The notes beneath the pieces are model-generated. The model was not told where the DNA came from. It made no database searches and was given only the letters and a program-made list of their open reading frames with translations. A DNA stretch of 35,787 nt from Acidimicrobiales bacterium (GTDB lineage Bacteria > Actinomycetota > Acidimicrobiia > Acidimicrobiales > RAAP-2): assembly GCA_017883025.1 (NCBI GenBank), contig JADGOH010000044.1:1-35787 (forward strand), written 5' to 3'. Every line of letters begins with the position of its first letter. Positions within the stretch are counted from its first letter, which is position 1. Positions 1-7,790 of this stretch are shown in pieces. Made by a program: the position numbers and the translations under genes.

Positions 1-1871
1 AGCGGACTCTGCGGCGTGGCACCGCTGAGGCCCTTGGCGACCTCGGTCAGCGCCGTCACCGTGTTGGGCTGGAAGATGACCGGCAGCTGCTCGGCCAGGT
101 AGTTCTCGTACTGGGTCAGCGGTGCCTGGGTCTGGTTGGTGGCCAGGATGTTGGCGTCGTTGGTGGCGTCCGAGTAGCTGCCCGAGTTCGAGCCGGCCCC
201 GGTCTGGAAGATCGACTCGCCGGTCGGGTAGTAGTCCGGCGCGAAGATCCATCCGGCGCCCCAGTTGCCGAGCTGCCAGGCACATTCCGTTCCCGTGGTG
301 CACGGGACCGTGTTGCCGATGACGGTGTTGAACGACTGCTGCGACAGGGTCATGTCGATCCCGGCCGTTGCCCACGAGGCCTTTTCGGCATTCATGAGCT
401 GGACCAGGTTGTCCGAACCGCTGGCATAGGGCAGGTCGAAGGCGAGCTTCGCCCCGGCCGGGATGCCGGCGCCGCACTGGTTGGCCGCCGTGCCCGGCGA
501 TTCGCAGGTGGTGGTCCCGTTGGGAACGACCTTCCAGCCGTGGTCCGTCAGCAGCGACACGGCCTTCGTCGGGTTGTACGGATACGGGTTGTTCTTCACC
601 TCGGCCGACACGAAGGAGTTGGCCGGCTCGCTCGGAACGGGCCCGAAGGTGCCGACGCCGTAGCCCTTGTCGATCTTCTTGATGTAGAGCGGCTGGTCGA
701 CCAGCAGCTGGATGGCTTGGCGGACGTACAGCTGGCTGAAGATCTTGCCGGCGTTGCCGCCGTCACCGTTCGAGTTGAAGTTGTACGGGAAGTAGTTGAT
801 GGCCCAGGTGTAGAGCGGGTCCATGTTGTACGTGCTCGACAGGCGGGGATTGTTCGGACCGGCCTTGAGGGCGTCGGTCGTCGGCGACGTCACGTCGCCG
901 GTCGGCAGGTAGCCCACGTCGACCTTGCCGCCGACCAGGGCGTTGAACTCGGCTGCGTCCGACGTGTACGGCAGCTCCTTGAAGGTCGTGATCGTCGGCT
1001 TGACCGGACCCGAGTAGGACTTGTTGACGTTGAACGTCACGTTGCCGCTGGCATCGAAGTTCGTCAGCTTCCACGGGCCGTCGACGACGCCCCACAGTGG
1101 GTTGGTGGCGTAGGTCGACAGCGAGTTGTTCGCCGACTTCGGGTTGGCGGGGTCGTAGCCGGACTGCTTGGACAGGAACGTGTAGACGGCGGTGCAGGCC
1201 GCGTCGGCGGTCCCGTAGGCGGCTGCGGCGCAACCGCCCGAGTTCGGGGCCCCGCCGGTGGCGGTCACGTCCCACGCATTCGGCATGGGGGTGATCTGCG
1301 ACAGCTGGTTGTAGGTGAACCAGTAGGAGTTCACCGCACCGGTCAACGTCATGGTGAGCTGCGTAGGACTGTCGACCGTCATGCTCTGGATGTTGTCCGG
1401 AATGGTGCCCGGCGCATAGCCGGCCCAGTTGGCCTTCTGGGCGTGCAGCATGTTCATCCAGAACATGACGTTCTGCGCCGTGACGGTCTCGCCGTTCGAC
1501 CACTTGTACGGCTTCAAGGTGAGGGTGACCGTCGTGCCATTGGCGGAGTAGGCCGGCGGATCGGCCAGCGAGAGCGACGGGTTCAGATTGGGGGTCGCAC
1601 CCTGACCGAACCAGTAGAGCGGCCGGTACATGAGGTTCTGGAACTGCTCCGTGTTGGAGACGCTGAAGAACGCCAGGCTCATGAACGGGAAGATGAAGTT
1701 GGGCGGTGTCTGCGGCGCCTCGGCCCAGGTGGCGGTGGTCTGGGTGGCCGAAGTGTCGGCGGCCGTTCCGCTCGACCCCGAACTGCAGCCTGCGGCCAGA
1801 GCGCCGGTGGCCAGGACGACGACGACCAGTCCCACTCGGACGCCATTGCGGAGCTTGCCCACTGGCTTCAT
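1..1871 (-). CDS. ABC transporter substrate-binding lipoprotein, peptide/nickel family (SBP_bac_5), C-terminus cut by window edge
   Basis: Extracytoplasmic solute-binding lipoprotein of the DppA/OppA type, which captures peptides or similar solutes for an ABC importer. The frame starts at ATG 1871 behind a good ribosome site (GGTGAGG) and stays open to base 1, giving 623 residues without a stop. The N-terminus is a lipoprotein signal peptide: basic MKPVGKLRNG, a Val/Leu core, then lipobox ALAAGC with Cys29. Family-typical stretches follow: NLMYRPLYWFG near residue 80, LKPYKWSNGETVTAQNVMFW, and LYVRQAIQLLVDQPL near residue 400. These match the cluster 5 binding-protein fold. At over 620 residues it is already long for the family. 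No permease or ATPase gene is visible, so the rest of a transporter could lie to the left. The ligand cannot be predicted. Confidence 0.88.
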   Translation of the reverse strand, partial: MKPVGKLRNGVRVGLVVVVLATGALAAGCSSGSSGTAADTSATQTTATWAEAPQTPPNFIFPFMSLAFFSVSNTEQFQNLMYRPLYWFGQGATPNLNPSLSLADPPAYSANGTTVTLTLKPYKWSNGETVTAQNVMFWMNMLHAQKANWAGYAPGTIPDNIQSMTVDSPTQLTMTLTGAVNSYWFTYNQLSQITPMPNAWDVTATGGAPNSGGCAAAAYGTADAACTAVYTFLSKQSGYDPANPKSANNSLSTYATNPLWGVVDGPWKLTNFDASGNVTFNVNKSYSGPVKPTITTFKELPYTSDAAEFNALVGGKVDVGYLPTGDVTSPTTDALKAGPNNPRLSSTYNMDPLYTWAINYFPYNFNSNGDGGNAGKIFSQLYVRQAIQLLVDQPLYIKKIDKGYGVGTFGPVPSEPANSFVSAEVKNNPYPYNPTKAVSLLTDHGWKVVPNGTTTCESPGTAANQCGAGIPAGAKLAFDLPYASGSDNLVQLMNAEKASWATAGIDMTLSQQSFNTVIGNTVPCTTGTECAWQLGNWGAGWIFAPDYYPTGESIFQTGAGSNSGSYSDATNDANILATNQTQAPLTQYENYLAEQLPVIFQPNTVTALTEVAKGLSGATPQSP

Positions 1872-2172
1872 GCCTCACCCGATTTCTCTTGAGCGGTCGG
1901 TACCCCGTGCGTTTACCGGGAGTTCAGCCGCTGTTCACCTGTTGGTTGGGCACACTAAACCACGCACAGAGGCAACTCAACTACATCGCCTCGGGAGCTT
2001 TTCCGCACCTGAACCGTTGTCTGACTCGCGGTCTCACCAGGCAATCGACCGAAACGCGCTGGATACAGAAACCGGTTCCTTTTTCCACCTCCCTGCGCGA
2101 AGATTGCCCTACGGGTCCCGTCCGGGACCGGTCCGGGGGTGGCGCGTGGATGCCGCTCCGTAAGGGGGAGAC
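1872..2172. other. Divergent intergenic region
   Basis: This 301-base gap separates two divergent genes and is visibly less GC-rich than its surroundings near 1940-2090. It holds the candidate leftward promoter at 1952-1980. It also holds a short inverted repeat, GGTCCC (2114-2119) and GGGACC (2124-2129), that would lie in the leader of the CBS gene. No convincing coding sequence is seen. Confidence 0.4.
1952..1980 (-). promoter_or_regulatory. Candidate sigma70-type promoter for the substrate-binding lipoprotein
   Basis: Reading the minus strand, TTGAGT (1980-1975) and TAGTGT (1957-1952) are separated by 17 bases. They lie about 80 bases upstream of ATG 1871, leaving a leader of roughly 75 bases. 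Spacing and hexamers fit a vegetative promoter. The call is visual only. Confidence 0.35.
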
Positions 2173-2604
2173 ATGCTGGTTTCGGCGATTCTCGAGACCA
2201 AGGGGGACGTGGTCGCCACCGTTCAACGGACGGCCACGCTGGGTGACGCGGTCTCCGATCTGGTGCGCCACCGCGTGGGCGCCCTGGTGGTCTCCCCGGG
2301 CGACGGGACCATCGACGGCATCGTGTCCGAGCGTGACATCGTCCGCTGCCTGAGCGAACTCCGCGCGGATGTGCTCGACCAGCCGGTATTCACCGTCATG
2401 TCCTCGTCGGTCCACCTGTGCGCGCCGGGCGACACGGTCGACTCGATCATGAACCTCATGACCGAGCAGCGGATCCGCCACGTCCCGGTCGTCAGCGACG
2501 GACTCCTCTGCGGGATCATCAGCATCGGCGATGTCGTCAAGAGCCGGATGGGCGAGCTGGAGAAGGACCGCGACGAACTCATGGAGTACATCACCGCTCG
2601 CTGA
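2173..2604 (+). CDS. Tandem CBS-domain protein
   Basis: A 143-residue stand-alone CBS pair (Bateman module), cytoplasmic, with no signal or membrane segment. CBS1 covers about residues 8-60 and contains VGALVVSPGDGTIDGIVSERD. CBS2 covers about 72-130 and contains IRHVPVVSDGLLCGIISIGDVV. The paired G-I-V/I-S-x-x-D motifs are typical of adenosine-nucleotide-binding CBS pairs, which act as energy or redox sensors. Single CBS-pair proteins of this length are common in actinobacteria and are often linked to stress or dormancy. Start ATG 2173 has a strong ribosome site (AAGGGGGAG) seven bases upstream. It stands alone and converges with the two-component operon, 32 bases away. Its partner protein is unknown. 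Confidence 0.9.
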   Translation: MLVSAILETKGDVVATVQRTATLGDAVSDLVRHRVGALVVSPGDGTIDGIVSERDIVRCLSELRADVLDQPVFTVMSSSVHLCAPGDTVDSIMNLMTEQRIRHVPVVSDGLLCGIISIGDVVKSRMGELEKDRDELMEYITAR

Positions 2605-2636
2605 GCGACCGACGGTCGGCCGGACGGTGACCCCGG

Positions 2637-3353
2637 TCAGTCCACGCGCTCGGGTTCCGCAGCACCGGCGTCCGAGGTGTCGTCGGCGAACCGGTATCCC
2701 GCGCCCCGCACGGTGACGAGCAACGGTTCGAGTTCGGGCTTGTTCAGCTTGCGCCGCAGGTAGCCCACGTAGACGTCGACGACGTTGCTCCCGGTCTCGA
2801 AGGTCTGGTCCCACACGCTGGAGAGGATCTGGGCCCGCGACAGCACCTGGTGGGGGTGGCGCATGAACAGCTCGAGCAGCGCCCACTCGCGCGGGGCGAG
2901 CTCGATGCGTTGGCCGGCGCGCCACGCCACCTTGGTCAGGAGGTCCAGTCGGAGGTCCCCCACCACCAGTTCCGACGAGCTCGGCTGCTCGGCGGTGCGC
3001 AGGGTGGCCCGCACCCGGGCCAGCAGCTCGTCGAAGGAGAACGGCTTGGTCACGTAGTCGTTGGCCCCGGCATTGAGGCCCTGGACCTTCTGCTCGACCT
3101 CGGCCCTCGCGGTCAGGATGATCACCGGGGTGGCCAGTCCCCTGCCGCGCATCCAGGACAGCACGTCGCCCCCTTCGCCACCGGGCAGCCCGAGGTCGAG
3201 CAGCACCAGGTCGGCCGGTGGGTCGGCGATCTCCACCGCCAGCCGGGCCTCGTCGGGCGTCCCGGCCACGGTTGTCGCATACCCCTCGGCCCGCAGCCCC
3301 TTCTCCAGGAACGAGGTGATCCCCCGGTCGTCCTCCACGATCAGGATGTGCAT
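2637..3353 (-). CDS. OmpR/PhoB-family response regulator
   Basis: DNA-binding output of a two-component system, 238 residues. The receiver domain (about 1-115) has acidic residues E7-D8-D9, phosphoacceptor Asp53 (VLLDLGLPG), the switch Thr in VIILTARA and the conserved Lys in TKPFSFDELLARV. The C-terminal winged helix (about 127-225) carries LAPREWALLELFMRHP, VVDVYVGYLRRKL and TVRGAGYRF, the standard OmpR-type signature. ATG 3353 overlaps the stop of the kinase gene by one base (TGATG), so the two are translationally coupled. Targets are unknown. The closest candidates are its own operon and the adjoining electron-transfer operon at 5354-9801. Confidence 0.95.
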   Translation of the reverse strand: MHILIVEDDRGITSFLEKGLRAEGYATTVAGTPDEARLAVEIADPPADLVLLDLGLPGGEGGDVLSWMRGRGLATPVIILTARAEVEQKVQGLNAGANDYVTKPFSFDELLARVRATLRTAEQPSSSELVVGDLRLDLLTKVAWRAGQRIELAPREWALLELFMRHPHQVLSRAQILSSVWDQTFETGSNVVDVYVGYLRRKLNKPELEPLLVTVRGAGYRFADDTSDAGAAEPERVD

Positions 3354-4801
3354 CAGACCCCCACGGGCGAGCGCTCCGCGCCCATCGTCACGCGGGACGC
3401 CGGCAGCGAGATGGCCGCCCGACAGCCACCGAGCTCGGAGCGACCCAGCGTGAAGGTCCCGCCATGGGCCTCGGCCACCGCGGTCACGATGGCGAGGCCG
3501 AGGCCGCTCCCCTCGCGGTCGGCACTGCCCAGCCGGCCGAATCGGGCCAGCACGGTCAGGAGTTGCTCGTCGGGGATACCCGGGCCCGAGTCCTCGACGG
3601 ACAGGACCAGCGAGCCGTCCAGAGGCGACCGGATGGCACGGACCTCGACAGCGTCGTCGGGGGTGGTGGCGCCCACCGCATTGTCGACGAGGTTGAGCAG
3701 CGCGCCCCGCAGCTTGGCGACATCGACCTCGAGCACCACGTCGGGCACCGGTGCGAGCGACCAGTGGCGGGGAGCGAGCACGCGTGCGGCGTCGGACAGG
3801 TCGGACAGGAACGTGCGCAGGTCGAGCCGCTCCACCTGCAGGAAGTCGGGCTCGAGGGCGCGCCCGAGCAGGAGCAGGCGCTCGACCAGGGACCGCATGT
3901 GGTCGAGCTCGTCGACCACCACCGCCACCGTCTCCCGGACCTCCTCCATGTCGGCGTGCGGCTGGCGGGCCAGGACCTCGAGGTGGCCTCGGGCGACGGT
4001 CAACGGGGTCCGCAGCTGGTGGGAGACGTCGGACAGGAGGCGCCGCTGGACCACCATGGCCGCCTGCAGCCGGTCGAGCATCGAGTCGAAGGTGGCGGCG
4101 AGCTTGCCGACCTCGTCGTCGGTCCCCTGGTCGCCCAGGCGGCGGTCGAGGTCGCCGTTCTCGATCGAGGACGCCGTGTCGGTGATGCTGCCCACGGTAC
4201 GGAGCAGTCGGCGGAGCAACAGGTAGGCGCCGGCGACCGCGGCGAACAGGGCCACCAGGGCCTCCCCCACGCCCAGCACCAGCACCCGCTGCTGATCGGC
4301 GTGCAGCTGGGACAGGTCGGCAGCCACGATGAGCGTGCCGACGGTGGCGGCCCCCTGATGGATCGGACTGGCCAGGAGCAGGGTGTCGGCACCGTCGAGC
4401 GTCAGCCGTCGGGTGCTGGTCGCGGACGGGGGCGAGTCCAGCAGTCGGCGGACCCGGGGGTCGCCGAGCAGGGCTGCGGAGCCGGCCGACCCGAAGCGCC
4501 TGCCCGAGTCGAGCCCGATCATGAGCGACTCGCCCTGCACGAGCACCCTGCCCTGCAGGTAGGCGACCGTGGCCGGCTCGAGCGATGACGTGCTGGCCTT
4601 CGCCGTGGCCCGGCTGAAGCTGTCCACCTCGGAGCCGAGGTTGCGCGTCGTCGACGCGATCGACTGGTTGGTGAACGCCCGCTCGGTCTCGTATGCGGTG
4701 ACCGAGAGGATCACCGCGAGCAGGATGGCCAGGAACGCGGCGAGGCGGCTCGCCGAGCCGAGCCGCCGGCGCCGGTTCGCGCCGGTGCCGGTTGCGGTCA
4801 C
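3353..4801 (-). CDS. Two-component sensor histidine kinase
   Basis: Membrane sensor kinase of 482 residues that phosphorylates the regulator encoded just downstream. TM1 lies about 20-37 and TM2 about 173-196, enclosing a 135-residue extracytoplasmic sensor region with no recognised domain. A HAMP linker follows (about 197-250), then the H-box VSHQLRTPLT with His261, N-box LLNLVDNAVGA (about 368-378), G1 EDSGPGIP and G2 GSGLGLAIV. All catalytic boxes look intact. I chose GTG 4801 as start because it overlaps the TGA of the upstream exported protein by four bases (GTGA). A longer open frame upstream has no membrane-protein character. The order exported protein, kinase, regulator suggests that the small protein may take part in signal input. 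Confidence 0.93.
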   Translation of the reverse strand: MTATGTGANRRRRLGSASRLAAFLAILLAVILSVTAYETERAFTNQSIASTTRNLGSEVDSFSRATAKASTSSLEPATVAYLQGRVLVQGESLMIGLDSGRRFGSAGSAALLGDPRVRRLLDSPPSATSTRRLTLDGADTLLLASPIHQGAATVGTLIVAADLSQLHADQQRVLVLGVGEALVALFAAVAGAYLLLRRLLRTVGSITDTASSIENGDLDRRLGDQGTDDEVGKLAATFDSMLDRLQAAMVVQRRLLSDVSHQLRTPLTVARGHLEVLARQPHADMEEVRETVAVVVDELDHMRSLVERLLLLGRALEPDFLQVERLDLRTFLSDLSDAARVLAPRHWSLAPVPDVVLEVDVAKLRGALLNLVDNAVGATTPDDAVEVRAIRSPLDGSLVLSVEDSGPGIPDEQLLTVLARFGRLGSADREGSGLGLAIVTAVAEAHGGTFTLGRSELGGCRAAISLPASRVTMGAERSPVGV

Positions 4802-5277
4802 GTGTCCCCTGGCTCGTGTCCCGGACTGGTGGTGGTGGTCGTCAGGGGCGTCGGGGGCGTCGTGATCGTGCCGGCTTCGGTGGTGTCTGTCGTCCCGCCC
4901 ACCGGGCTGGCGGACGGCTCCGTGGCGCCGTTGGCGTCGGCCGGGAGCTGCGGAACGGCCGCGCCCCCCTCGCCGGAGGTCGAGGCGCCACCTCCGGAGG
5001 ACGAGGTGGAGGCCGCAGCGGAGCTGGCCGCCTCGGTGACCACGGCGTGCACCGGTGCCACGACCGTGACCGCCGGCGCGGGCCGCGTCCCCACCGTCGC
5101 CGGCGTGCCGACGGCTGGTGCCAGGCGGGGGCCGACCGGGAGTACCACATGCCCGCCGGCGAGGGATCCCTGGGCAGCGACCGCGATGATGCCGGCACCC
5201 AGCAGGGCCCCGAGGCCGGGCGCCACCCACCAGGGGCGTCTGGTCCGCATCCTCGTCATCGGTTTGACCGTCGGCAT
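4798..5277 (-). CDS. Exported or membrane-anchored low-complexity protein upstream of the kinase
   Basis: A 159-residue protein not recognised by family. Basic residues (MRTRRP) precede one hydrophobic segment (about 16-34), followed by a long tail rich in Ala, Thr, Ser, Gly and Pro that ends in a Thr-run and PGHEPGDT. This layout indicates a signal anchor or signal peptide with an unstructured outer tail. Start ATG 5277 is inferred: upstream codons in the frame lack protein-like content, and GAGGT lies about ten bases before it. Its stop overlaps the kinase start (GTGA), so it is co-translated with the sensor. Two proteins of the same style occur at 8745-9326 and 9319-9801, suggesting a shared location or role. 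Confidence 0.65.
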   Translation of the reverse strand: MPTVKPMTRMRTRRPWWVAPGLGALLGAGIIAVAAQGSLAGGHVVLPVGPRLAPAVGTPATVGTRPAPAVTVVAPVHAVVTEAASSAAASTSSSGGGASTSGEGGAAVPQLPADANGATEPSASPVGGTTDTTEAGTITTPPTPLTTTTTSPGHEPGDT

Positions 5278-5353
5278 GACGGGCGACCTCGTTGTCGTCG
5301 GGTACACCGGGGTCCGGCAAGCCGACCCGGCAGCGGTGCCGTACGACCTGAGG

Positions 5354-5608
5354 TTACCAACCGGCCGTGTCCGTGGGGTGGTCGGCACCCACGGGCACCG
5401 CCTCCCCGTGCTCGGTGACGACGACGGCACCGTTGGGGCAGGCGGCCGCTGCCCGCAGCGCCTTGCGGACCGCGCGCCTGGTCGTCAGCGTGGGCTCGAC
5501 GACGCGCCCGAACCCCCACTGGTCGATCTCCACGCCGTCGGAGAAGTAGAGGGCGCAGATGGCGTGCCCACGGCAGAGGGTGGGGTCGATGCGGACGACG
5601 GTGGTCAT
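5354..5608 (-). CDS. Ferredoxin of the CxxHxxC...CP type
   Basis: A small cytoplasmic electron carrier of 84 residues. The cluster-binding motif is Cys12-R-G-His15-A-I-Cys18, with Cys57-Pro58 near the C-terminus. The second cysteine of a normal set is therefore His. Such CxxHxxC(x)nCP ferredoxins are known in actinobacteria, often as partners of cytochromes P450, and usually carry a 3Fe-4S cluster. Here the gene ends a six-gene operon. Its ATG overlaps the stop of the NuoF-like gene by four bases (ATGA), so the likely partner is that flavoprotein. A P450 is encoded about 7.4 kb away (13031-14263) and could also use it. Confidence 0.88.
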   Translation of the reverse strand: MTTVVRIDPTLCRGHAICALYFSDGVEIDQWGFGRVVEPTLTTRRAVRKALRAAAACPNGAVVVTEHGEAVPVGADHPTDTAGW

Positions 5609-6990
5609 GAGAAGTGCTCCTGGGGTCGGGGGCCGGCACCGGCCGGGTGCGGGACCGGCACGGGCAGCACCGGCGGATGGTCCGCCCCCCGGCACTGCTC
5701 GCCGGCCAGGTGGCGGACGACGTCGTCGCGGAACACCTCGAGCGTGGACCGCACCAGGCGGACCACACCGTCCGGATGGGCGCAGGCCCCGCTGCCCAGC
5801 AGCTCGTCGCCCAGGGTCTCGATGCGCCGGAGCCCGCGTCGGCGGAAGGTGCCGTCGGCCAGCGACGACATGGCGGATGCCAGCCGCGGCAGCCCGGCCA
5901 CGCAGGTCCCGCACTGTCCCGCCGACTCCCCCGCCAGGTAACCGACGATGCGGGCCGTCTCGACCAGGGCGCAGGCGCCGTGCGGCAGCACGCCGAGCAG
6001 CCCGCATCCCGGACCGGCCCCCAGGCATGCGAGCGCGGACCGCTCGTAGGGCGCCTGCCATGCCTCGTCACCGGACAGCCAGGTGCCGGCGAACCCACCG
6101 ACGAGCACGGCGGCCGGCGCGGCCGTGCAACCCGTGCCCGCCAGCACGTCCCCGACGGTGCCGGGCCCGACCAGCTCGACCACCCGGCCGGGGCGGTCCA
6201 CGGCGCCGGCCACGGTCAGGAGCCGTGGACCGGGCGAGCCGCCCGTCCCGAGGGCCGCCCATGCCCGCGGCCCGATCCGGGCCATGACCCCGAGCTGGGC
6301 GACGGTCTCGGCGTTCACCACGACGGTCGGCCGACCGGTCGGGCCCTCGACAGCCAGGGGGGCCATGGCGAACCGCGGCCTGGCGTCGCCGTCGTGCACG
6401 TAGCCGGCGATGGCCGAGGCCTCACCCGAGACGTACCGGTCGGGCCCGAGCGACACGGTCCAGGCCACGACGTCGTGACCCCCGCCGCGGCGCTCGGCGA
6501 CGGCCCGGGAGATGCCGTCGACCGGTGCGCCCGCCCCGCGATGGAGGTGCACCACGACATGATCCACGCCGAGGGCAGCTGCCACCAGCGCCGCACCGTC
6601 GAGCACGAGGTGTGGCCGGCATGCGCACAAGGTGGCGTCCTTCGCGCTGGCGGGCTCGCTTTCGCTGGCGTTCACGAGCAACACCGGCGGGCCACCGGAA
6701 GCCAGTGCGGCCGCCACCTTGCGGGCCAGGGGGAACCCGCCGCCGCCCCGGCCGTCGAGTCCGCCCGCCCGCAGCAGCGCCAGGACCTGCGCGCCGTCGA
6801 GCACGGGGAGCCCGGCCCAGCGGTCCAGGTGGGCGTCGAGGGACTCGGGCCCGGACCCGGTCCCCGGGCCCGAGAGCAGGACCGTCCCGGGGTCCCCGAG
6901 CCCACCGACGGCCACGGCGTCGGGCGCACGCCCACCGGGCGCCGCCGACACCTGGGCCGATGCCGCCAGGAGGTCGGCCAGGTCGATCAC
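5605..6990 (-). CDS. NuoF-like NAD(P)H-binding flavoprotein (51-kDa subunit family)
   Basis: A 461-residue relative of the complex I 51-kDa subunit, which takes hydride from NADH onto FMN. Family motifs in order: GRGGGGFPLARK (about 80-91, nucleotide loop), NASESEPASAKD (about 107-118), RYVSGEASAI (about 185-194), VVNAETVAQL (about 224-233), an SLBB-like stretch (about 256-300), then the Fe-S region ESAGQCGTC. In canonical NuoF this reads ESCGxCxPC. Position 357 is Ala instead of the first Cys, while Cys360, Cys363 and Cys403 remain, so the N3 cluster may be absent or 3Fe-4S. GTG 6990 overlaps the membrane protein's stop (GTGA) and is preferred over upstream starts in non-coding frame. No other complex I subunits are near. 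Its likely job is to feed electrons to the membrane heme protein or the ferredoxin. Confidence 0.9.
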   Translation of the reverse strand: MIDLADLLAASAQVSAAPGGRAPDAVAVGGLGDPGTVLLSGPGTGSGPESLDAHLDRWAGLPVLDGAQVLALLRAGGLDGRGGGGFPLARKVAAALASGGPPVLLVNASESEPASAKDATLCACRPHLVLDGAALVAAALGVDHVVVHLHRGAGAPVDGISRAVAERRGGGHDVVAWTVSLGPDRYVSGEASAIAGYVHDGDARPRFAMAPLAVEGPTGRPTVVVNAETVAQLGVMARIGPRAWAALGTGGSPGPRLLTVAGAVDRPGRVVELVGPGTVGDVLAGTGCTAAPAAVLVGGFAGTWLSGDEAWQAPYERSALACLGAGPGCGLLGVLPHGACALVETARIVGYLAGESAGQCGTCVAGLPRLASAMSSLADGTFRRRGLRRIETLGDELLGSGACAHPDGVVRLVRSTLEVFRDDVVRHLAGEQCRGADHPPVLPVPVPHPAGAGPRPQEHFS

Positions 6991-7790
6991 TCGAGCACCG
7001 CGGCAGCACCGTGCCCGGCACGCCCGCCGATCCACCGGGTGGCCTGCAGAACCAGGACGACCCCGCCCGTGGCGACGTACACCCAGCGCAGGGAGTACGC
7101 GTCGCTGCCGGCCAGGATCCCGTGGGCCAGCGTCAGGCAGAACACGAGCACCGACACCGTGTGGATCGGGAACCAGATCCGGCGGCCGATCGACCCGGCC
7201 AGGGCGGCCGTGCCGGCCACGAGCAGGAGGGCATAGAGGGCCAGCGTGCCGAGCGCGGTCGGTGTCGGACGGTACTGGGCACCCCACGGCACGAAGACCC
7301 CGGTCCAACCGACCCCGGCGTACGTATCGGCGGCCAGGGCGGTCAGATGGCCGGCCAGCAGCGTCACCGTGGCTGCAGCCAACGTGACGTGGGCCCAGAG
7401 GATCGACGACGCCGCCGGTCGCCGGAACCGGGCCCGCCACGGGTGCCGGAGCCACAGCCCCAGGACGACGAGTGCGGCCAGCGCAAGGTACGAGGCGACG
7501 CCCAGGCTCCGTCCGAGGATCCACGGGAGCATCTTGTTGTGCACGAGGGTCCGGCCGTGGACGCCGAGGAGGGAGCCGAGCACCACCGAGGCGCCGAGCA
7601 CCACGGCCAGGACCGCAATGGTCCGCGCCGCCTCACGTGCCCGTCCCGGGGTGACCCCGGGGTCATCCGTGGCAGCGACGGCGCCGGACCCGTCGATGCG
7701 GAGGTCAGCGGCACGTCGGTCGGCCAGCAGCTCGTCGAGGTCGGGGACCGGCTGGGGGGCGCGACCGGACGGTCGGGTCACCATTGTCAT
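6987..7790 (-). CDS. Ferric-reductase-like transmembrane b-heme protein
   Basis: An integral membrane protein of 267 residues with about six hydrophobic helices after a 55-residue cytoplasmic N-terminus. Two pairs of histidines sit on two helices: His134/His148 (WAH...AGH) and His210/His223 (PIH...LAH). This spacing coordinates two stacked b-hemes in the ferric reductase/NOX/MsrQ superfamily and lets electrons cross the bilayer. There is no fused FAD/NAD domain, so it needs a separate cytoplasmic donor; the NuoF-like protein encoded next fits. ATG 7790 overlaps the ApbE stop (ATGA); a second ATG lies six bases further in. ApbE as upstream neighbour suggests that the outer acceptor carries covalently bound FMN. 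Confidence 0.88.
   Translation of the reverse strand: MTMVTRPSGRAPQPVPDLDELLADRRAADLRIDGSGAVAATDDPGVTPGRAREAARTIAVLAVVLGASVVLGSLLGVHGRTLVHNKMLPWILGRSLGVASYLALAALVVLGLWLRHPWRARFRRPAASSILWAHVTLAAATVTLLAGHLTALAADTYAGVGWTGVFVPWGAQYRPTPTALGTLALYALLLVAGTAALAGSIGRRIWFPIHTVSVLVFCLTLAHGILAGSDAYSLRWVYVATGGVVLVLQATRWIGGRAGHGAAAVLE

Noticed and set aside
540-1892. Long open plus-strand frame opposite the first binding-protein gene
   Set aside because: It is the GC-rich mirror of a real gene; the translation is Arg/Gly/Val-rich with no domain, whereas the minus strand has a lipoprotein signal and family motifs.
3353-5320. 655-residue form of the histidine kinase with a long N-terminus
   Set aside because: The extra 173 residues are His/Arg/Gly-rich and overlap the exported-protein gene in another frame; GTG 4801 gives a normal kinase with proper TM1.
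5605-6990. Part of a respiratory complex I or a hydrogenase/formate dehydrogenase operon
   Set aside because: No NuoE, NuoG or catalytic hydrogenase/dehydrogenase subunit lies nearby; neighbours are ApbE and a heme membrane protein.
5605-7524. 639-residue form of the NuoF-like protein
   Set aside because: The N-terminal extension overlaps the heme membrane protein and is non-protein-like; GTG 6990 gives the GTGA overlap and correct family length.
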